Part shown: positions 19,510 to 28,932 of the stretch, one piece after another
Numbering within the stretch: position 1 is the first letter of the stretch
Layout of the letters: every line of letters begins with the position of its first letter
Source: Paraburkholderia caffeinilytica
GTDB lineage: Bacteria > Pseudomonadota > Gammaproteobacteria > Burkholderiales > Burkholderiaceae
NCBI RefSeq assembly: GCF_003368325.1
Contig: NZ_CP031467.1
Span: forward strand, 1,550,001 to 1,614,000
Length of the DNA stretch: 64,000 bases
Direction of reading: 5' to 3'
Position numbers and translations under genes: made by a program
Notes under the pieces: model-generated
What the model was told of the DNA's origin: nothing
What the model saw: only the letters and a program-made list of their open reading frames with translations
Database searches by the model: none

Positions 19510-21804
19510 TCAGCGGGAAGCGATCACGTCTGCCACCAGCAGCGCCGTCATGTTGACGATACGGCGAACCGTGGCCGAAGCCGTCAGCACGTGCACCGGC
19601 TTGGCCGCGCCGAGCAGCATCGGCCCGATCGCGATGTTGTTGCCCGCAGCGGTCTTCAGCAGGTTGTACGAGATGTTGGCCGCGTCGATGTTCGGCAGCA
19701 CCAGCAGGTTCGCGTCGCCTTCGAGCGTCGAGTCGGGCAGCACTTCGCGGCGCAGATTCGCGTCGAGCGCGAGGTCGCCGTGCATTTCGCCGTCCACTTG
19801 CAGTTCCGGCGCGCGCTCGCGCAGGATTGCCAGCGTGTCGCGCATTTTCTGCGCGGTCGGGGCATTGCTCGAGCCGAAGTTCGAATGCGACAACAGGGCG
19901 ACCTTCGGTTCGATACCGAAGCGACGTACTTCCTCGGCTGCCATGATCGTGATCTCAGCGAGCTGCTCCGGCGTCGGATCGACGTTCACGTGCGTGTCGA
20001 CCAGGAAAATCTGGCGGTTCGGCAACACCAGCGCATTCATGGCCGCATAGACCTTCGCGCCTTCCTTCTTGCCGATCACCTGATCGATGAAGTGCAGGTG
20101 GCGATGCGTGGTGGACACCGTGCCGCAGATCATGCCGTCCGCCTCGCCCTTCTCCACCATCATCGCGCCGATCAGCGTGGTGCGGCGGCGCATTTCGAGC
20201 TTCGCCATCTGCTCGGTGATGCCCTTGCGGGACATCATCTTGTGATATTCCTGCCAGAAATCGCGGTAGCGCTCGTCGTGGTCGGTGTTCACGACCGAGT
20301 AGTCCTGACCCGCGACCAGACGCAGGCCGTAACGCGCGATGCGCTGTTCGATCACCGCCGGACGGCCGATCAGGATCGGCTTCGCGAGCTTTTCGTCGAC
20401 GATGATCTGCATGGCGCGCAGCACGCGCTCTTCTTCGCCTTCCGCGAACACAATGCGCTTCTTCTCCGGCTCGACGCCACGCGCCAGCTGGAAAATCGGC
20501 TTCATGGTCGTGCCGCTGTGATACACGAACTGCTGCAGATGCTGTTCGTACGCTTCCATGTCCTCGATCGGACGCTCAGCCACGCCCGAAGCCATCGCGG
20601 CCTTCGCCACAGCCGGCGCGACCTTGACGATCAGGCGCGGGTCGAACGGCTTCGGAATCAGATATTCCGGACCAAACGAGAGATCCTGGATGCCGTACGC
20701 GGTCGCGACGATATCGCTCTGCTCCTGGCGGGCCAGCTCGGCGATCGCATTGACCGCCGCAATTTCCATTTCACGCGTCACCGTCGTCGCGCCCGCATCC
20801 AGCGCGCCGCGGAACAGGAACGGGAACACCAGCACGTTGTTCACCTGGTTCGGATAGTCCGTGCGGCCCGTGCAAAGCACGGCGTCCGGACGCACTTCGA
20901 GCGCCAGTTCCGGCATGATTTCCGGCGTCGGGTTGGCCAGCGCGAGGATCAGCGGCTTGTCCGCCATCTGCTTGACCATGTCCTGCTTCAACACGCCGCC
21001 GGCCGAGAGACCCAGGAAAACATCCGCGCCGCCGATCGCCTCAGCGAGCGTGCGAGCGTCGGTTTCGCGTGCGAAGCGTTCCTTGTCCGGGTCCATCAGT
21101 TCGACGCGACCCTTGTAGACCACGCCGGCCAGGTCGGTGACGGTAATGTTTTCGAGCGGCAGGCCGATGTCGACCAGCAAATCCAGACAGGCCAGCGCCG
21201 CCGCACCCGCGCCGGACGACACCAGCTTGACGTTCTTGATGTCCTTGCCGACCACCTTCAGACCGTTGGTGATGGCCGCCGCGACGACGATCGCCGTACC
21301 GTGCTGGTCGTCGTGGAAAACCGGAATCTTCATGCGCTTGCGGCATTCGCGCTCGACGATGAAGCAGTCCGGCGCCTTGATGTCTTCGAGGTTGATACCG
21401 CCGAAGGTCGGCTCCAGCGCGGCGATGACCTCGACCAGCTTGTGCGGATCGGACTCGTTCAGCTCGATATCGAACACGTCGATGCCGGCGAACTTTTTGA
21501 ACAGGACGGCCTTGCCTTCCATGACCGGCTTCGAGGCGAGCGGCCCGATGTTGCCGAGACCCAGCACCGCGGTGCCGTTCGTGACGACGCCGACCAGGTT
21601 GCTGCGCGCGGTGAAGCGTGCGGCGTTCAGCGGGTTTTCGACGATTTCCTCACACGCGAACGCGACGCCCGGCGAGTACGCCAGCGCGAGGTCGCGCTGG
21701 TTGATCATCTGCTTGGTCGGGGCGATCGCGATCTTCCCGGGGGTCGGGAACTCGTGATAATCGAGGGCGGCTTCGCGGAGTTTGCTATTGGCGGGAGTCG
21801 TCAT
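19510..21804 (-). CDS. maeB: NADP-dependent malic enzyme with C-terminal phosphotransacetylase-like domain
   Basis: Decarboxylates malate to pyruvate with reduction of NADP, linking the TCA cycle to pyruvate and NADPH supply. The 764-residue protein has the MaeB two-part layout: residues 1-430 form the malic enzyme with LAYSPGVAFACEEI, the catalytic-lysine region and the Rossmann segment SSGAGAAALACLDLL; residues 440-760 resemble phosphate acetyltransferase (VFAEGEEERVLRAMQ, LLSHSNFGSSNAPTA, AAGNNIAIGPMLLGA), a regulatory, usually non-catalytic domain binding acetyl-CoA. The ATG at 21804 (MTTPANSKLREAAL) is used; an upstream start adds 15 unrelated residues. Divergent from thiL. Confidence 0.95.
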   Translation of the reverse strand: MTTPANSKLREAALDYHEFPTPGKIAIAPTKQMINQRDLALAYSPGVAFACEEIVENPLNAARFTARSNLVGVVTNGTAVLGLGNIGPLASKPVMEGKAVLFKKFAGIDVFDIELNESDPHKLVEVIAALEPTFGGINLEDIKAPDCFIVERECRKRMKIPVFHDDQHGTAIVVAAAITNGLKVVGKDIKNVKLVSSGAGAAALACLDLLVDIGLPLENITVTDLAGVVYKGRVELMDPDKERFARETDARTLAEAIGGADVFLGLSAGGVLKQDMVKQMADKPLILALANPTPEIMPELALEVRPDAVLCTGRTDYPNQVNNVLVFPFLFRGALDAGATTVTREMEIAAVNAIAELARQEQSDIVATAYGIQDLSFGPEYLIPKPFDPRLIVKVAPAVAKAAMASGVAERPIEDMEAYEQHLQQFVYHSGTTMKPIFQLARGVEPEKKRIVFAEGEEERVLRAMQIIVDEKLAKPILIGRPAVIEQRIARYGLRLVAGQDYSVVNTDHDERYRDFWQEYHKMMSRKGITEQMAKLEMRRRTTLIGAMMVEKGEADGMICGTVSTTHRHLHFIDQVIGKKEGAKVYAAMNALVLPNRQIFLVDTHVNVDPTPEQLAEITIMAAEEVRRFGIEPKVALLSHSNFGSSNAPTAQKMRDTLAILRERAPELQVDGEMHGDLALDANLRREVLPDSTLEGDANLLVLPNIDAANISYNLLKTAAGNNIAIGPMLLGAAKPVHVLTASATVRRIVNMTALLVADVIASR

Positions 21805-22056
21805 AAGGCGGGCTTCGAAGTGCGGATTAGAATAGATGTTCGACGGCATTGTAGCCCCAATTGCCGGCTCAATTCCTTCAATACGGGTACAACTGCCGCG
21901 ACTGAAACATAGCGAAAGGCAGACTCGGCGCGCTTTGGGCCAGCCGCCAGTTGAATCGGAGTTGAGTGCGAATAGAGTGTTTACCCGCAGACATCTCCGT
22001 ACAATGCGCGCCGTTAGCGGTTTTTCGTTGCACTTACCCGTTCATCCATTGCCACC

Positions 22057-23055
22057 ATGCTCTCCGAGTTTTCGCTGATCGATCGCTTCTTCACCCGCCG
22101 CGCCGCCGCTGTGTCGACCCGTGTCGCGGAAGGCGCGCTCGGCATCGGCGACGACTGCGCGCTGCTTGCGCCGCGCCCGGGAGAAATGCTGGCGATATCG
22201 ACGGACATGCTGGTAGAAGGCCGCCACTTCTTTCCCGACATCGATCCCGAGGCGCTCGGTCACAAGGCGCTCGCGGTGAACCTGTCGGATCTGGCCGCCA
22301 TGGGCGCAACGCCACAGGCGTTCACGCTGGCGTTCTCCTTGCCCAAAGCCGACGAAGCGTGGCTCGCCGCCTTCAGCAATGGCCTCTTCACGCTGGCTGA
22401 GCGCTACGGCTGCGATCTGATCGGCGGCGATACGACCGGCGGGCCGTTGAATCTGTGCATCACCGTCTTCGGCAGCGTGCAGCCGCACGTTGCGCTGCGC
22501 CGCGACGCCGCGCAACCGGGCGACGACATCTGGATCTCCGGCACGCTCGGCGACGCACGCGCGGGCTTGGGCGTCATGCGCGCCGAGTGGCCAGCGGATG
22601 CCGGCGACACTGCGACGTTTCGTCGCGCCCTCGAGCGCCCGGAGCCGCGCGTCTTCCTTGGTCTCGCGTTGCGAGGCATCGCGCACGCAGCGCTCGACCT
22701 ATCGGATGGACTTGCCGGCGATCTGCTGCACATCCTCAAGCGCTCTGACGTGCAGGCCACGGTCGACGTCGACGCCGTGCCGCGTTCGGCCGCGCTACGC
22801 CGCCTCTCGCCCGAGATCCAGCGGCGCTGCACGCTGGCCGGCGGCGACGACTACGAGTTGTGCTTTACCGCGCCGGTTGCGGCGCGCGCCAAGGTCGAAG
22901 CGGCCGGCCGCGAGGTCGCCGTACCCGTCACCCGCATCGGTACAATAAGCGCTCTCCAAACGGCGGCCGACCGCCCCTCGATCGGCTGGCGCGATGCCGC
23001 CGGCGCGCCGCTTACTCTGACGTTGCAAGGCTTCGACCATTTCCATGCAGACTGA
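22057..23055 (+). CDS. thiL: Thiamine-monophosphate kinase
   Basis: ATP-dependent kinase producing thiamine diphosphate from thiamine monophosphate. The 332-residue protein belongs to the PurM-like superfamily: GIGDDCALL near residue 28, the metal-binding DMLVEGRHF, NLSDLAAMGA, GGDTTGGPL, and later DLSDGLAGDL and GGDDYEL. Its last 11 bases overlap the pgpA start in a different frame, a tight coupling often seen between thiL and pgpA in proteobacteria. Divergent from maeB across a 252-base promoter region. Confidence 0.96.
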   Translation: MLSEFSLIDRFFTRRAAAVSTRVAEGALGIGDDCALLAPRPGEMLAISTDMLVEGRHFFPDIDPEALGHKALAVNLSDLAAMGATPQAFTLAFSLPKADEAWLAAFSNGLFTLAERYGCDLIGGDTTGGPLNLCITVFGSVQPHVALRRDAAQPGDDIWISGTLGDARAGLGVMRAEWPADAGDTATFRRALERPEPRVFLGLALRGIAHAALDLSDGLAGDLLHILKRSDVQATVDVDAVPRSAALRRLSPEIQRRCTLAGGDDYELCFTAPVAARAKVEAAGREVAVPVTRIGTISALQTAADRPSIGWRDAAGAPLTLTLQGFDHFHAD

Positions 23056-23617
23056 TCCCCCGCTGGTTCCCACCGACGATCTGATCGGCCATCCGCAGCC
23101 CAACGGGTCCGGCCCGCGCGCGCCGCGTCCTCAGCCGCGCCGCGCCACCGCGCGTTTCATGCTGTCGCATCCGCTGCACATGCTGTCGCTGGGTTTTGGC
23201 AGCGGCTTGTCGCCGATTGCGCCGGGCACCGTCGGCACGCTGTTCGCCTGGGCTTCGTTCACCGTCCTGAGCCGTTATCTGACCGTGCTCGAGTGGGGCG
23301 TGCTGATCGTCGCCGGGTTTTTCGGCGGCATTGCGATTTGCGGTTTTACCGCGAAGAAACTGGGCACCGACGATCCGTCGCCGGTGGTCTGGGATGAAAT
23401 CATCGCGTTCTGGCTGGTGCTGCTGATGGTCACGCCGGTCACGCTGGCCGGGCAGTTCGCCGCGTTCGTCGTGTTCCGTTTCTTCGACATGGTGAAGCCG
23501 CCGCCCATCGGCTATTTCGATCGCCGACTGAAAGGTGGCTTTGGCATCATGTTCGATGACCTGGTCGCCGCGTTCTTCACATTGCTCGTGATTGCGCTCT
23601 GGCGCATGTCGGTTTAA
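23045..23617 (+). CDS. pgpA: Phosphatidylglycerophosphatase A
   Basis: Inner-membrane phosphatase that dephosphorylates phosphatidylglycerophosphate to phosphatidylglycerol. The 190-residue protein has a polar N-terminus of about 40 residues, then the PgpA core: GSGLSPIAPGTVGTLFAW, the acidic DPSPVVWDEIIAFW with probable metal-binding Asp/Glu, FRFFDMVKPPPI, and GIMFDDLVAA near the end, with several hydrophobic helices. The start ATG lies inside the 3' end of thiL, indicating translational coupling. Confidence 0.95.
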   Translation: MQTDPPLVPTDDLIGHPQPNGSGPRAPRPQPRRATARFMLSHPLHMLSLGFGSGLSPIAPGTVGTLFAWASFTVLSRYLTVLEWGVLIVAGFFGGIAICGFTAKKLGTDDPSPVVWDEIIAFWLVLLMVTPVTLAGQFAAFVVFRFFDMVKPPPIGYFDRRLKGGFGIMFDDLVAAFFTLLVIALWRMSV

Positions 23618-23713
23618 CCGTTGGCCGTTGGCCGGCGCCGGCGCGTAGCTGCGCGCCGGCACCGGTGGCCGACTGCCTCCCGCAGCAGTTCCCCGTTTTT
23701 CCGGATTGACGCC

Positions 23714-24214
23714 ATGCCTACCGATTCCGTGGTTCACCAGCTTGCGATTCGCGTAAGCAACCGCCTGCGCGACGAACGCCTGATGCTCGTCACCGCCGAA
23801 TCCTGCACGGGCGGCATGGTAGCGACCGCGATCACCGATATTTCCGGCAGCAGCGGCTGGTTCGACCGAGGCTTCGTCACCTATTCGAATCAGGCGAAGT
23901 CCGAGATGATCGGCGTGCCGGCCGACCTGATCGAAAAGCACGGCGCGGTCAGCGAGCAGGTGGCCCGCGCGATGGCCGAGGGCGCCCTGCGCAACAGTCG
24001 CGCGCAGGTGTCCGTATCGATTACCGGCGTTGCCGGCCCGGGCGGCGGGACGGAAACGAAGCCGGTCGGCATGGTGTCGTTCGGCTGGAGCAATCGGCTC
24101 CATACGTCGGTGGAAACCAAGGTCTTCAAGGGCGACCGCGAGAAGATTCGCGTGCAGGCCGCCGCGCATGCGTTGCGCGGCCTGCTGGCCTTGCTCGACG
24201 AGCGCGAACATTAA
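23714..24214 (+). CDS. pncC: Nicotinamide-nucleotide amidohydrolase (CinA C-terminal family)
   Basis: Deamidates nicotinamide mononucleotide to nicotinate mononucleotide, recycling the by-product of bacterial DNA ligase. The 166-residue single-domain protein has the catalytic TAESCTGGMVA near residue 30, SGWFDRGFVTYSN, GAVSEQVARAMAEG and SVSITGVAGPGGGT, all diagnostic of the CinA C-terminal (YgaD/PncC) family; the CinA N-terminal domain is absent. The ATG at 23714 is used because the 31 residues encoded before it in frame are low-complexity. It follows pgpA after about 95 bases that include a GC-rich hairpin. Confidence 0.93.
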   Translation: MPTDSVVHQLAIRVSNRLRDERLMLVTAESCTGGMVATAITDISGSSGWFDRGFVTYSNQAKSEMIGVPADLIEKHGAVSEQVARAMAEGALRNSRAQVSVSITGVAGPGGGTETKPVGMVSFGWSNRLHTSVETKVFKGDREKIRVQAAAHALRGLLALLDEREH

Positions 24215-24258
24215 CGTGAACATCAGCGTCTGGTTCAAAACCTGAGGCGCCGCCTACG

Positions 24259-24780
24259 ATGGCCAATATGCCGACTTCGCAAGCAGCCAAAGACGAGTTG
24301 ATCCGCCGCTTCGATCTGAAGCCGCATCCGGAAGGGGGATTTTTCAGCGAGACGTATCGGTCCGCGGAATCCGTGCTCCGCGCTGACGGTTCAACGCAGA
24401 CGCGCTCGGCGTCCACCGCGATTTACTACCTGCTCTGTGACGGCGCGCATTCGGCGTGGCATCGGATCAAGTCCGACGAGGTCTGGCATTTTTATGCCGG
24501 CGAGCCGTTGAATGTCCACGTCCTCGACGAAGCAGGCTCGCTGATTACGCACAAGTTGGGCAACGCACTGACGCATTCGGATGCGGTATTTCAGGCGGTG
24601 GTGCCCGCGGGGTTGTGGTTTGCCGCGGAATGCGCGGACCCGGCGACGTTCGCGCTGGTGGGCTGCACGGTCGCGCCGGGGTTTGAATTCAGCGAGTTCG
24701 AGCTGGCGGATGTCGAGGCATTGAAGGCGCAGCATCCGCAGCATGCGGCGTTTATCGAGCGGCTGGGGCCGATTACCTGA
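24259..24780 (+). CDS. Cupin-domain protein (DUF985 / cupin_5)
   Basis: A 173-residue beta-barrel protein of the cupin_5/DUF985 family. It begins with a helix (AKDELIRRFDLKPHPEGGFF), typical of this group, then shows SASTAIYYLLCDG, HRIKSDEVWHFYAGEPL and VVPAGLWFAAE, which form the barrel strands and a pocket. The classical cupin metal ligands are only partly present. Family members have been linked to sugar or small-molecule binding, but no reaction is established, so I give none. It starts 44 bases after pncC on the same strand and is probably co-transcribed. Confidence 0.85.
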   Translation: MANMPTSQAAKDELIRRFDLKPHPEGGFFSETYRSAESVLRADGSTQTRSASTAIYYLLCDGAHSAWHRIKSDEVWHFYAGEPLNVHVLDEAGSLITHKLGNALTHSDAVFQAVVPAGLWFAAECADPATFALVGCTVAPGFEFSEFELADVEALKAQHPQHAAFIERLGPIT

Positions 24781-24804
24781 CCAGCATCCGCCGAAGGCAG
24801 GGGC

Positions 24805-24942
24805 TCAAGCCGGCCACTTGATCAGCTTGGACAGACGCAAAAGCTACGACTAGCGGCAGCATGAGAATCAACAAAACGCCAAGGCTGCCACCGTTTGCCT
24901 GAACAGCCTCGGCAGAGACAAAGATTCAAGCCGGCCACTTGA
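24805..24942. repeat. 17-base direct repeat between the cupin gene and pyrF
   Basis: TCAAGCCGGCCACTTGA occurs identically at 24805-24821 and 24926-24942. Each copy has partly palindromic ends (TCAAG/CTTGA-like). The space between the two convergent genes shows nothing else. Confidence 0.6.
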
Positions 24943-25001
24943 CCCGTCCGAGCAAAACTGAAATCGATTCTAAGGCCGTCGCTCACGACGGCCGCCATCC
25001 A

Positions 25002-25817
25002 TCACCGGAACGCGTTGATCCGGTCACGCGTTGCCATCGCGGCTTTCGCTGCTGCTTCCGCGAAATCGTCATCCTTGCCGGCGTAGATAATCGCCCGCGA
25101 CGAGTTGATCAGCATGCCCGTGCCGTTCGCCGTCCGGCCGGCGTTGACCGTCGCCTGGACGTCGCCGCCTTGCGCGCCGATGCCCGGAATCAGCAGCGGC
25201 ATATCGCCGACGATCCCACGCACCACTTCGATTTCCTTCGGGAAAGTCGCGCCGACCACGAGTCCCAACTGCCCGCTCGCGTTCCACTTGTCCGCCGCCA
25301 GTTGCGCGACGACCTGATACAGCGGACGTCCGCCCGTCTCCAGGAACTGCAGGTCCGAACCGCCTGCGTTCGAGGTCCGGCACAACACGATCACGCCCTT
25401 ACCCTCATGCTCCAGATACGGTTCGATCGAATCGAAACCCATATACGGATTCACTGTCACCGCGTCCGCCTGATAGCGCTCGAAGGCCTCGCGCGCGTAC
25501 TGCTCGGCGGTGCTGCCGATATCGCCGCGCTTCGCGTCCAGAATCACCGGCAGACCCGGGTGGTTCGCATGAATGTGCGCGATCAGTTGCTCGAGCTGGT
25601 CTTCCGCGCGATGAGCGGCGAAGTAGGCGATCTGCGGCTTGAACGACGACGCATAGGGCGCGGTCGCATCGACGATAGTGCGGCAGAAGTCGAAAATCGC
25701 TTCGGGGCGGCCGGCAAGCGCGCCTGGGAATTTGCTGGGCTCGGGATCGAGGCCGACGCACAGCAGCGAGTTCGTGCGCCGCCAGGCGTCGTTGAGTGTC
25801 TGAATGAAATTGGACAT
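25002..25817 (-). CDS. pyrF: Orotidine 5'-phosphate decarboxylase
   Basis: Decarboxylates OMP to UMP, last step of de novo pyrimidine synthesis. The 271-residue protein belongs to the longer type 2 PyrF subfamily: [13 protein letters not shown] near the N-terminus, then [10 protein letters not shown], the catalytic [17 protein letters not shown] with the Asp-x-Lys-x-x-Asp charge network, [26 protein letters not shown] and NSSRAIIYA phosphate-binding loops. It starts directly at [12 protein letters not shown], the usual N-terminus. It is monocistronic or last after galM (about 100 bases upstream). Confidence 0.96.
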   Translation of the reverse strand: MSNFIQTLNDAWRRTNSLLCVGLDPEPSKFPGALAGRPEAIFDFCRTIVDATAPYASSFKPQIAYFAAHRAEDQLEQLIAHIHANHPGLPVILDAKRGDIGSTAEQYAREAFERYQADAVTVNPYMGFDSIEPYLEHEGKGVIVLCRTSNAGGSDLQFLETGGRPLYQVVAQLAADKWNASGQLGLVVGATFPKEIEVVRGIVGDMPLLIPGIGAQGGDVQATVNAGRTANGTGMLINSSRAIIYAGKDDDFAEAAAKAAMATRDRINAFR

Positions 25818-25920
25818 GGTGAGTCTCGCGGCGAGCCGATAACGGAAGAGGCGCGTATTTTACCTGTCCTGCACGGCGGGCCGGAACGCGTGCGCCCGTT
25901 CCGTACCGCCCCGCTCGCCT

Positions 25921-26973
25921 CTACTGCCGCCGCCGCGAACTACGCGCGCCCGGCATCGAGCGCAAACCCGTGCGTTCGACGGTAAAGCGGAACGTGCGCG
26001 TGAGCCGTTCGCCGCGCGCGAGCATCGTCATCCCGTTCTCGCACGCGCCGCCCGCCAGATTCATCGCGTTGATCGGATGGTCGACCGGCTCGAAGCAGAA
26101 GAAGTCTTCGCGCGGCGGCGTGTACAGCACGTAGTAGTCGGTGTCGGCGGCGATATTCAGCGACAGGCGCCGTTTCGGCCACACCACTGCCGCCTGCCCG
26201 CTCCAGCCCGTGAACGCGTGATTGACGATGGTCTCCGGCAGCGGATACGCAACGCCGAATTGCCACGCGGGCGGTGCCGGCACATGGCGCACCGGCAGCC
26301 AGTCGTCGCCGGAGAGCCACAGTCCGCCGGCCGCCGCCGACAGCTCGGTATCGGCGTCACGCACGAAAAATGGATGCACGCCCAGCCCGAAAGGCAGCGC
26401 CTCGCGGCCGGCATTCTCGATGTCCAGCGTGATGACGAGCGTGGGACCGTCCAGCGTATAGGTTTGCGTCGCGCGGAACGCGTACGGTTTGCCGTCGTGG
26501 CGATCGAGCGTCAGCCGGACCCTTTCACGGTCCGACTCCGCGACCTGCCAGGCCGAGAGCCAACCGTCGCCGTGAATCGGCAAGGGTTCGTCGGCGCGAT
26601 TTTGCGGCACCTCGACGCGCCGCCCCGCCACATTGAATTGACCGCCGCCGATCCGGTTCGAATACGGCAGCAGCGGATAGCAGGCCAGCTGGTTCGGCTG
26701 GGTATCCGAGGCGACATGACGGCAGCGCCGGAAAATCGGCGTGAGCGCGCCATCGTTGCGCCAGTCGAAGCGGGTGACGCCGCCACCGAGCGTCGGCGCG
26801 ACGTCGAGGCGCAAATGCGCGTTGGCAAGCGTGATGCAAGCGAGTTCGCCACCGCTCGTCTCACCGACCGCAACCGCGGAAGTACTGGGACCCGGAAGCA
26901 CCGGATTGGCCGCCGCGTTGAGTCGCGCGCGCCGGCTCTGAGAAGAGGCGGAAACAGGATTCGCAACAGTCAT
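25921..26973 (-). CDS. Aldose 1-epimerase family protein
   Basis: Mutarotase-type enzyme expected to interconvert alpha and beta anomers of an aldose such as galactose. The 350-residue protein has the galactose mutarotase fold: CYPLLPYSNRIGGGQF with the substrate Arg, PIHGDGWLSAW with the catalytic-type His, FGLGVHPFFV with a second His, and FFCFEPVDHPINAMN containing the catalytic Glu. A GGAG site seven bases upstream supports the ATG at 26973 over one four codons earlier. Some 25 N-terminal residues are low-complexity. It follows the lactonase gene by about 207 bases on the same strand and fits the sugar-oxidation cluster. Confidence 0.87.
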   Translation of the reverse strand: MTVANPVSASSQSRRARLNAAANPVLPGPSTSAVAVGETSGGELACITLANAHLRLDVAPTLGGGVTRFDWRNDGALTPIFRRCRHVASDTQPNQLACYPLLPYSNRIGGGQFNVAGRRVEVPQNRADEPLPIHGDGWLSAWQVAESDRERVRLTLDRHDGKPYAFRATQTYTLDGPTLVITLDIENAGREALPFGLGVHPFFVRDADTELSAAAGGLWLSGDDWLPVRHVPAPPAWQFGVAYPLPETIVNHAFTGWSGQAAVVWPKRRLSLNIAADTDYYVLYTPPREDFFCFEPVDHPINAMNLAGGACENGMTMLARGERLTRTFRFTVERTGLRSMPGARSSRRRQ

Positions 26974-27180
26974 ATCTGGCTCCATCGAGAGGCGTGGGAC
27001 ATGGCCGTCATTGCTGACGGATGCTGTTGGGCGATTTTTTTGCACCGGTCGCCTCTGGGTCCGAACTGCATGCTGCCGATTTGCTGGCACTGGGTTTGCG
27101 ACATCAACGGCTGATTCATGTTCAAGATTACGGCTCGACTGCACTCCGCGGCCTCGCGACTGAGGCTGCGTCATTCTGCG

Positions 27181-28095
27181 CTATGCGGGCGCGCCCTGGA
27201 ATACCGGCTCGGGCAAACCTTGTTGCCCGGGCGTTGCGATGAACACGCCGCCCGCATGGAAATCGCCCGCGAGCGCGGCGGCATCGAGATCGATACGCGC
27301 GCTCGTGATGTAAAGCGTGTCCAGTTCCGGGCCGCCAAACGCGACACAACTCGGCTGCGCGGTCGGCACGTCGACACGCCCGGTTTCCACGCCATCGGGG
27401 CCATACCGCACCACTCGGCTGCCGCCCCATTGCGCGTTCCACACACCGCCGTCGCGGTCGACGGTCGAGCCGTCGGGTTCGCCGGTCGCGTCCGTCAATC
27501 TCGTGAACACGCGGTCGTTGGCGATGCCGCCGTTCGCGAGATAGTCGCAGACGCGAATTTCACGCGTCGGCGAGTCGCAGTAGTACATCGTCGCGCCGTC
27601 GGGGCTGAACGCAATGCTGTTCGAAATCGCCGGTGCGGGCAACGGCAAACGCTCCAGCGACAAATCGTGGTTCAGACGATAAAACCCGCCGATCGCCTGC
27701 AGCGGCGAGCCCTCGTCTTTCGTGCCGAATACGAAACGACCCTGACGATCGCAGCGGCCGTCGTTCACACGTGTGTTCAAGCCAGGTTCGACGTCGACGA
27801 TACGCTGCGTCTCGCCGGTTGCCAGATCGAAGAACGCCAGATGCGTCGCCAATCCGAGCAGCAGATAGCGCGGATTGGCGCACAACGCAAAACTCCCGAG
27901 ACGCTCGGGCATGCGCCAGAACGTGCTGCCGCCGTCGCTCGCGTCATGGCGCCACAGCCGCGCGCCTTCAATGTCGTTCCAGTAGAAGCGCTCGGTCCTC
28001 GCGCACCACGTCGCGCCTTCGCCGAGCGTGCACTGGGTGTCGAGCAGCAGCGCCGCGTCATGTGCAGGCAAACCCGCATTCGAACCCGCACTCAC
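27181..28095 (-). CDS. SMP-30/gluconolactonase-family lactonase
   Basis: Six-bladed propeller lactonase that would open the sugar lactone made by the neighbouring dehydrogenase. The 304-residue protein shows the family motifs: LGEGATWCARTERFYWNDIEG with the metal-binding Glu, the NDGRCDRQGRFVFGT signature carrying the metal-binding Asn, SNSIAFSPDGATMYYCDS, and EPDGSTVDRDGGVWNAQW with Asp/Asn at the active site. It starts with GTG at 28095, and the GTGA sequence overlaps the stop of the dehydrogenase gene, so the two are translationally coupled. Similar to xylono-/arabino-/galactonolactonases; exact substrate not determined. Confidence 0.88.
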   Translation of the reverse strand: MSAGSNAGLPAHDAALLLDTQCTLGEGATWCARTERFYWNDIEGARLWRHDASDGGSTFWRMPERLGSFALCANPRYLLLGLATHLAFFDLATGETQRIVDVEPGLNTRVNDGRCDRQGRFVFGTKDEGSPLQAIGGFYRLNHDLSLERLPLPAPAISNSIAFSPDGATMYYCDSPTREIRVCDYLANGGIANDRVFTRLTDATGEPDGSTVDRDGGVWNAQWGGSRVVRYGPDGVETGRVDVPTAQPSCVAFGGPELDTLYITSARIDLDAAALAGDFHAGGVFIATPGQQGLPEPVFQGAPA

Positions 28096-28892
28096 GCCCA
28101 GCCTCCGTCGACGATGATGTCCTGCGCGGTGATCATCCTGCTGTCATCGGCTGCGAGGAACAGCGCCATGCGGGCAAGATCGGCGGGTTGCAGTTCAGCG
28201 TCGATGCACTGGCCTTCCTTGATCGAGCGACGGCCAGCGTCGTCGAGCCACAGGCGCTTCTGCTTTTCCGTCATTACCCAACCCGGCACGAGCGTATTGA
28301 CGCGGATATTGAAGTGGCCGAGGTCGCGCGCGAGGCCGCGCGTCAAACCCTGCACCGCCGATTTCGACATCACGTACACCGGATAGCCGCCGTTTTTCAG
28401 CATCCAGCTGATCGAGCCCAGGTTGATGATCGAACCCGCATTGGCGGCTTTCATGTCCTCCATCACGGCCTGCGCCGCGAAGAACTGGTGGCGGATATTC
28501 ACCGCGATACCCGCGTCGAAAGACTCGCGCGTCACGTCGCCAATCGCGTGGCGTTTGTCGTTCGCCGCGTTGTTCACCAGCACCTGAATCGGACCGAGTG
28601 CGGCTTTGACATCGGCGATCGCCTTTTGCAGCGCGTCGATATCGGTCAGATCGCAGGGCAGGAACAGCGGCTTGTGTTTCGAATCGCCGAGTTCATCGGC
28701 GAGCGCTTCACCCGCGGTCGCATCGATATCGAAGAACGCGACGCGCGCACCCTGCGCCGCGAAATGCTCGACGAACGATGCACCGATACCGGTCGCGCCG
28801 CCCGTGATCAACACCGTTCGATCAACGAGACTCGGATAGCGGGCAAACGCGTTGTCCGCGAGGCGGTCGTTTGCATTGGCCGGAGACGACAT
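28092..28892 (-). CDS. SDR-family aldose 1-dehydrogenase (XylB/galactose-dehydrogenase-like)
   Basis: NAD(P)-dependent oxidoreductase that probably oxidises an aldose to its lactone. The 266-residue protein has the cofactor motif TGGATGIG near residue 30, the D-binding CDLTDID, NNAAND, catalytic Ser in INLGSISW and YVMSK (Tyr-x3-Lys). The stretch LVNNAANDKRHAIGDVT and the ending VDGGWA resemble Caulobacter-type D-xylose 1-dehydrogenase from memory. It follows the permease gene and overlaps the lactonase by four bases, which supports a dehydrogenase-lactonase pair. Substrate could be galactose, arabinose or xylose; the dgo genes nearby favour galactose. Confidence 0.82.
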   Translation of the reverse strand: MSSPANANDRLADNAFARYPSLVDRTVLITGGATGIGASFVEHFAAQGARVAFFDIDATAGEALADELGDSKHKPLFLPCDLTDIDALQKAIADVKAALGPIQVLVNNAANDKRHAIGDVTRESFDAGIAVNIRHQFFAAQAVMEDMKAANAGSIINLGSISWMLKNGGYPVYVMSKSAVQGLTRGLARDLGHFNIRVNTLVPGWVMTEKQKRLWLDDAGRRSIKEGQCIDAELQPADLARMALFLAADDSRMITAQDIIVDGGWA

Positions 28893-28932
28893 CGTTCGAT
28901 TCCTTTTAGAACAAGGTGGGTGAGCCGCGGGT

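Noticed and set aside
19441..21912. Plus-strand open frame of 823 codons opposite maeB
   Set aside because: Antisense shadow of maeB with the same biased composition.
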